From an uncultured Clostridia bacterium (lineage in GTDB: Bacteria; Bacillota; Clostridia; TANB77; CAG-508), in the NCBI GenBank assembly GCA_934140005.1, contig CAKPBB010000008.1, positions 1-63,189 of the forward strand: DNA of 63,189 nucleotides, written 5' to 3'. This document shows, one piece after another, positions 60,001-63,189 of this stretch. The position numbers and the translations under genes are program-made. Each line of letters starts with the position of its first letter. The first letter of the stretch is position 1. The notes below the pieces were generated by a model, which worked only from the letters and a program-made list of their open reading frames with translations, did not search any database and had not been told where the DNA came from.

Positions 60001-61492
60001 AAATGGTCGTTTTGTAGACAAACTAATTCAAGAAGTTGTTATGAAGCATGCTTTAAGAGAAACTACAGATATACGAGAAATTACAATAGAAGATATTCCA
60101 ACAATAGAAGATTTAAATAATGTAAATTATACTAATTATGATGCAAACCAAATGCTTGAAAAATTAGTAGGATTACAAGAATTAAAGAAAAAAATAAAAG
60201 AATTTGAGAATTATATAAAATTTTTAAAGAAAGCTGAAGAGCAAAACTTATCTATACCAATTCAAAATTTGCATATGATATTTACTGGAAATCCTGGAAC
60301 TGGAAAAACAACAGTAGCAAGGATTATTGCCAAAATTTTATTTGATTTAGGTATAATTCATGAAAATAAATTAGTTGAAGTTGAAAGAAAAGACTTGATT
60401 GCTGGATATGTTGGACAAACCGCAATTAAAACTTCAGAAGTAATTGAAAAGGCAATGGGAGGAGTATTATTTATTGATGAGGCATATACTTTAGCCCAAG
60501 GGAATAAATCCGGAAATGATTTTGGAGCAGAGGCAGTTGCAACTTTAATTAAAGCAATGGAAGATCATAAGGATAATTTGATTGTTATTTTTGCAGGATA
60601 CAAGGAAGAAATGGGAGAATTTTTAAACATAAATCCAGGTATTTCATCAAGGATTGGTTATATATTTGATTTTCCAGACTATACTGATGCTGAATATTGT
60701 GAAATATATTATAGAAAGTTGACTGCATTGGGATTAAACATTGAGGAAAGTGCAAAAAAAGATGTTAAAAAAGTTATGAAGTATTTTTGCAATGTAGAAA
60801 ATAATGGTAATGGTAGATTTGTAGATAAAGTTGTACAAAATACTTTATTAAAATTGGCTACTAAACAAGGTGATATTACAATTGTTACTAGTGATTGTGT
60901 GCCATCAATTCAAGAGATGACTAAAAATATGTTTGCTGGAGAAAGAATGATAAATCCAGAATTTATAGATGAAGATTCTCAAAGACGAACTGCAATTCAT
61001 GAAATTGGGCATGCTACTATAAGGTATGTATTAGAGAAAACACCTGGAATTAAGAAGATTACAATAAATGCTGAAGGAACAGGCAGTTTAGGATATGTTG
61101 AATACAATAATTCTAATTTTAAATATACATCAAGTAAAAATCAATATTTGAATAGAATATGTGGACTTTTGGGTGGTATGTGTAATGAAATTGTTTATTT
61201 AGGAGAGCATGAATCAGGTAATAGTAGTGATTTAAATAAAGCATCTAATATTGTAAAAAATATGATTACAAGATATGGAATGTCAAGCTTGGGATTGTAT
61301 ACATTTCCTAATGAGAATGATACAGATAAATATATATATGAAGAAGCAAACAAAATACTTTCTGAATGTTATGAAAAAACTATTCAAATTTTAAATAAAA
61401 ATAAAGAGAAAACTCAAAAAGCAATTGAATATCTAATTGAAAAGAAGGAAATAGATGAGGAACAATTTTTGAAAATTATGAACGAAGCATAA
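57050..61492 (+). CDS. 1480-residue protein: duplicated Cys modules, P-loop NTPase, two CbxX/CfxQ-type AAA+ domains and an M41-like metalloprotease
   Basis: Order of parts: an N-terminal helical region (~1-200). Two tandem copies of an ~135-residue module (~205-340 and ~345-485), each ending C-x(2-4)-C-x4-C then AGYxxYL (Cys302/305/310 and Cys437/442/447). A charged coiled stretch (~485-530). A first P-loop, GERGTGKT (540-547). Two CbxX/CfxQ (SpoVK-like) AAA+ domains with FTGNPGTGKTT at 809-819 and 1078-1088 and FIDEAYTLAQGNKSGND after each. A C-terminal M41 domain with HEIGH at 1317-1321 and a third ligand Asp1394 in SGNSSDLNKAS. No membrane segment is seen, so unlike FtsH it should be cytosolic. 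Likely an ATP-driven remodelling protease. I know no named family with this whole architecture. Confidence 0.85.
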   Translation: MNEYALKILEIIETKWKQRNKFKDNCKVLLPKIVFLNNMYYLAYPIVIESEDFKYELKDWIYQELKNLRLQFSLKDENDYMGKIDINKDTIKNLFSNEILDKFSDLYKYIATILTSKNNKKIEDDKLQLLINEYDIGLDEISQRLVLKIYKKDELKEENEIDETSNKVEISKQKSKIKEIDDKYSKETKQILEDIKVLETLEKVDYNFEWNLVSGLRFASLDFIELCITLLKKGEFSVEQIVENDRKKIKILTKIGVLCNTRFSEEKMDDVILKEKIEKGEFISIAKGSFISEPEAYENFLCVKCKFSKCPKFYAGYILYLRNKGLLEDVLKDREEYRRNTFESDLFTIKWEVKDGVKKIPKKTFDIALTLLENDMVFVNQIINQDKKLLFRIFLPFSCNTYKFISDSIDEILKYKNVHPNDWRYVTRANDKLLYKCDIWSCAMPYCIFDVAGYLFYLKKTGQLNKIDEDRKYYEEHKDEIEREAEQEQKEQLLKFEEESKQKREREIKKILEYKNKSENIEQLVEKISTENGLHITIEGERGTGKTELANRVCELLKAYNKIDNSTPEYLSIHNLAFKNTYEYLEMPNTTTWNVKELSIHNKHLYVLSDIKEFIEEYKHVKKMNNVSYLGLKRINRVIDLITSLFDENYIILCSDRKSIDEFLALDSKIKFVYQNNRYEISNLPIDILFDVYCQNLNKDLILKLRNDKALKENVKNKFIEYVSINAEFFPFQNEELAKYLANYSISKKDFIMPDNIYRRETVDESLDKIIGLNTVKKKIKEFEKYALYTVKAKNLGLKMNKSNLHMIFTGNPGTGKTTIARIMAKMLYDLGLVSENKLVEVERKDLVASYIGQTAPKTAEVVEKALGGVLFIDEAYTLAQGNKSGNDFGAEAVATLIKAMEDHKDDLVVIFAGYKDEMKTFLDINPGIASRIGYTFNFEDYNSDELLEMFFMKMDNMGYSLKENINKDLSKIFEYFIKRKNFGNGRFVDKLIQEVVMKHALRETTDIREITIEDIPTIEDLNNVNYTNYDANQMLEKLVGLQELKKKIKEFENYIKFLKKAEEQNLSIPIQNLHMIFTGNPGTGKTTVARIIAKILFDLGIIHENKLVEVERKDLIAGYVGQTAIKTSEVIEKAMGGVLFIDEAYTLAQGNKSGNDFGAEAVATLIKAMEDHKDNLIVIFAGYKEEMGEFLNINPGISSRIGYIFDFPDYTDAEYCEIYYRKLTALGLNIEESAKKDVKKVMKYFCNVENNGNGRFVDKVVQNTLLKLATKQGDITIVTSDCVPSIQEMTKNMFAGERMINPEFIDEDSQRRTAIHEIGHATIRYVLEKTPGIKKITINAEGTGSLGYVEYNNSNFKYTSSKNQYLNRICGLLGGMCNEIVYLGEHESGNSSDLNKASNIVKNMITRYGMSSLGLYTFPNENDTDKYIYEEANKILSECYEKTIQILNKNKEKTQKAIEYLIEKKEIDEEQFLKIMNEA

Positions 61493-61511
61493 TTTTTATA
61501 TAGGAGTTTTT

Positions 61512-62081
61512 ATGAAGAAAAAGATAATTTTTTGTATAATTTTAATTTTATTGGGTAGTTCATTACTTATAACAAATGTTTTAATCGGTAGACTAAATTG
61601 GCATTTAAGAGCAGATTTTATATGGTTAGCTTCTTATATGTTACCATTAGGAGTTATTTTACTAGTTGCTTTTTTATTTCATTTAGTCAAAAATAATGGA
61701 ATTAGAGTATTTCTTATGGTGGTTTGGATTTTGATAAGTTTAGTATTCTTAGCTATAGAAACTATGCTATTAGTATGGATTGTGAAAGATACACCAATTA
61801 AAGAAATTGATGGAGTTAAATATTGTAGTGTAGAATATTATAGTAATCGTTTAAGAAAAGATGTGTATTATTATAAGGAATACAATATATTTGCATACCA
61901 TGAAACTAAAGAATATATAGAGGAATTTTATGAACAAGATGATTATATTCATCCAATATATAGAATCTATAAAAAAGAAAATGTAGAAGATAATGTAATG
62001 TATGATTATGATAAAGAAGGAAACGTAACTAAAGTAACAACTTATGATAAAGATGGAAATAAAAAGGAATTGGAGAAATAA
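61512..62081 (+). CDS. Membrane protein downstream of the AAA+/protease gene
   Basis: The 189-residue protein has three hydrophobic helices in its first 100 residues (IIFCIILILLGSSLLITNVL, WLASYMLPLGVILLVAFLF, FLMVVWILISLVFLAIETML). A soluble ~85-residue tail ends in two short YD-type repeats (YDYDKEGNVTKVT and TYDKDGNKKE). No family recognised. It starts 19 bases after the large gene and two bases before the next, so the three are probably one operon. Confidence 0.7.
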   Translation: MKKKIIFCIILILLGSSLLITNVLIGRLNWHLRADFIWLASYMLPLGVILLVAFLFHLVKNNGIRVFLMVVWILISLVFLAIETMLLVWIVKDTPIKEIDGVKYCSVEYYSNRLRKDVYYYKEYNIFAYHETKEYIEEFYEQDDYIHPIYRIYKKENVEDNVMYDYDKEGNVTKVTTYDKDGNKKELEK

Positions 62082-62083
62082 AA

Positions 62084-62377
62084 ATGAATAAGATAGTTAC
62101 AATTTGTGGTAGCATGAAATTCAAAGAAAAAATGATGGAAGTAGCAAAAGAATTAGAAATCAAAAATAGATATGTAGTAATTCAATGTGTTTATAGTAAT
62201 GATAAGTTTAGCGAAAAAGAACAAGAAATTTTATCAGAATTGCATTATAATAAGATTGAAATAAGTGATGCTATTTATGTAGTAAATGTTGATGGATATA
62301 TTGGTACATCTACTATGCATGAAATAGAATATGCTAAAAAATTAGGAAAAGAAGTATTATATTTGAATAGTGTATAA
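62084..62377 (+). CDS. Nucleoside 2-deoxyribosyltransferase-like protein (DUF4406-like)
   Basis: The 97-residue Rossmann-like protein has the family start VTICGSMKFKEKMMEVAKEL, then ISDAIYVVNVDGYIGTSTMH and EIEYAKKLGKEVLYL. The SM and DGYIGxxT..E pattern matches the nucleoside deoxyribosyltransferase/DUF4406 group, with the Glu after MH as the likely catalytic or binding residue. It is shorter than full NDT (~150). It could process nucleosides or NAD-like molecules. Position two bases after the membrane gene implies cotranscription. Confidence 0.7.
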   Translation: MNKIVTICGSMKFKEKMMEVAKELEIKNRYVVIQCVYSNDKFSEKEQEILSELHYNKIEISDAIYVVNVDGYIGTSTMHEIEYAKKLGKEVLYLNSV

Positions 62378-62394
62378 AACAAGAAAATATATCT

Positions 62395-62430
62395 CATATT
62401 GTTGGAATTATGTATAATTTCGTCAATATG
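62395..62430 (+). terminator. Hairpin after the deoxyribosyltransferase-like gene
   Basis: CATATTG (62395-62401) pairs with CAATATG (62424-62430), with an inner GAATTAT/ATAATTTC stem and GGTTTAATTTTTATT after it. Probable operon end. Confidence 0.65.
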
Positions 62431-62468
62431 GGTTTAATTTTTATTCATACTTAAAATCAGGGCAATTG

Positions 62469-62497
62469 TTGAATTTTACATACTTTTATGGTAAAAT
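62469..62497 (+). promoter_or_regulatory. Promoter of rbgA
   Basis: TTGAAT (62469-62474), 17-base spacer with TATGG before the -10, TAAAAT (62492-62497). Confidence 0.65.
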
Positions 62498-62550
62498 ATA
62501 AATCAATGTGTATAATAGGAAATTTGAATAAAAAGAGTGGAAGTGAAAAA

Positions 62551-63189
62551 ATGGATATGTATCAAAAAAGAAAAAATCGACAAGAGATGAAAAGTAACGA
62601 AAATAAAGATGAGATGCAAAACAAAATGAATATCAACTGGTATCCAGGGCATATGGCAAAAACAAGGAGACAAATAATTGAAGATTTAAAACTAATAGAT
62701 GTTGTAGTAGAGTTATTAGATGCAAGAATACCAATTTCCAGTAGAAACCCAGATATAAGAGAAATTACAAAAAATAAGAAAAAGATAATTTTATTAAATA
62801 AATCAGATTTATCTGATGATTCAGTAAATGCAAAATGGGTTACTTATTTTTCAAAAGAAGCGAAAACGATTTTAACAGATGCAAATTCTGGAAGAGGAAT
62901 AAATCAACTAACTAAAGCAATAGATGAATTGATGGTTGAAGAAAAAGCTAGACAAGCAGCAAGAGGTAGAATAAATAAAACTACTAGAGTTATGATTTTG
63001 GGTATTCCGAATGTTGGAAAATCATCATTGATAAATAGACTATCAAAAAGAAATACAACAGAAGTTGGTAATAGACCAGGTGTTACAAAGCAAAAACAAT
63101 GGATAAGGATAAGTAAAGACCAAGAATTATTAGATACACCAGGTGTATTATGGCCAAAATTTGAAAATAATAAAGTTGCATTAAATTTA
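62551..63189 (+). CDS. rbgA: Ribosome biogenesis GTPase RbgA/YlqF (5' part, runs off the window)
   Basis: The frame opens at ATG 62551 and continues to the right edge (~213 residues shown). It has NWYPGHMAKTRRQI, LLDARIPISSRNPDI, LLNKSDLSD (G4), ILGIPNVGKSSLINRL (G1 P-loop) and LLDTPGVLWPKFEN (G3). The circularly permuted order G4-G1-G3 is typical of RbgA, which assembles the 50S subunit. An unusual extra ~30 charged residues (KNRQEMKSNENKDEMQNK) precede the usual start. GTGGAAGTG lies before the ATG. Confidence 0.93.
   Translation, partial: MDMYQKRKNRQEMKSNENKDEMQNKMNINWYPGHMAKTRRQIIEDLKLIDVVVELLDARIPISSRNPDIREITKNKKKIILLNKSDLSDDSVNAKWVTYFSKEAKTILTDANSGRGINQLTKAIDELMVEEKARQAARGRINKTTRVMILGIPNVGKSSLINRLSKRNTTEVGNRPGVTKQKQWIRISKDQELLDTPGVLWPKFENNKVALNL

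Noticed and set aside
1..63189. tRNA, rRNA or CRISPR features
   Set aside because: I scanned for cloverleaf ends, conserved rRNA stretches and regularly spaced repeats on both strands and found none I could support.

Overview
The window is about 63 kb of very A+T-rich chromosome with strong purine-rich ribosome binding sites, frequent TTG starts and consensus sigma-A promoters. It carries Gram-positive and sporulation-type genes (ylbJ, a spoVB-like flippase, ireB-ruvX-DUF1292, rbgA, lspA, an HU gene, sortase, DUF4364). This points to an endospore-lineage member of the Clostridia, probably an uncultured gut-type organism. pflB-pflA indicates anaerobic fermentation. No rRNA, tRNA, CRISPR array, integrase or transposase was recognised. 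Most of the window is ordinary housekeeping sequence interrupted by short accessory patches.

Layout. 0-5.5 kb is accessory: the tail of an Rpn-type nuclease gene, a divergent thymidylate-synthase-like gene between two copies of an ~80-bp repeat, and a pilin-signal/leucine-rich-repeat surface protein broken by one extra base. 5.5-18.6 kb is mostly core: ylbJ, mfd, a TrmH-family methylase, an HD phosphohydrolase, DUF4364, pepF and a two-component system. 18.8-21.2 kb holds a sortase with a thioester-domain-like/SpaA surface protein and a small minus-strand unit. 21.3-30.5 kb has pyruvate formate-lyase and its activase, trmL, a cyclophilin lipoprotein, ruvA, rarA and a TSUP permease split in two genes. 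31-40.6 kb has murL-murD (epimerase route to D-glutamate in peptidoglycan), a two-OB-fold SSB, a membrane glycosyltransferase-like protein, lspA, a TagA-type glycosyltransferase, two pseudouridine synthases and an S1-domain protein.

40.6-55.2 kb mixes core genes (flippase, HU, glucosaminidase) with conjugation-like parts: a replication-relaxation-like protein, an orphan VirD4/TraG ATPase, a small TrbC/VirB2-like membrane protein, a 1034-residue CpaE/MinD-like protein with AT-hooks and repeated LPG motifs, and a GAF/degenerate-GGDEF protein. 55.2-56.3 kb is the conserved ireB-ruvX-DUF1292 block. 57.0-62.4 kb holds the most unusual gene, a 1480-residue protein joining duplicated cysteine-rich modules, three P-loop ATPase regions and an M41 (FtsH-type) protease domain. 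It is followed by a membrane protein and a nucleoside-deoxyribosyltransferase-like protein. The window ends inside rbgA.

Four small genes (4.7, 10.3, 14.0 and 20.9 kb) differ visibly from their neighbours. They are richer in G+C, and each has its own sigma-A-type promoter with a 17-bp spacer and its own strong hairpin terminator. They look like independently acquired single-gene cassettes set between core genes.
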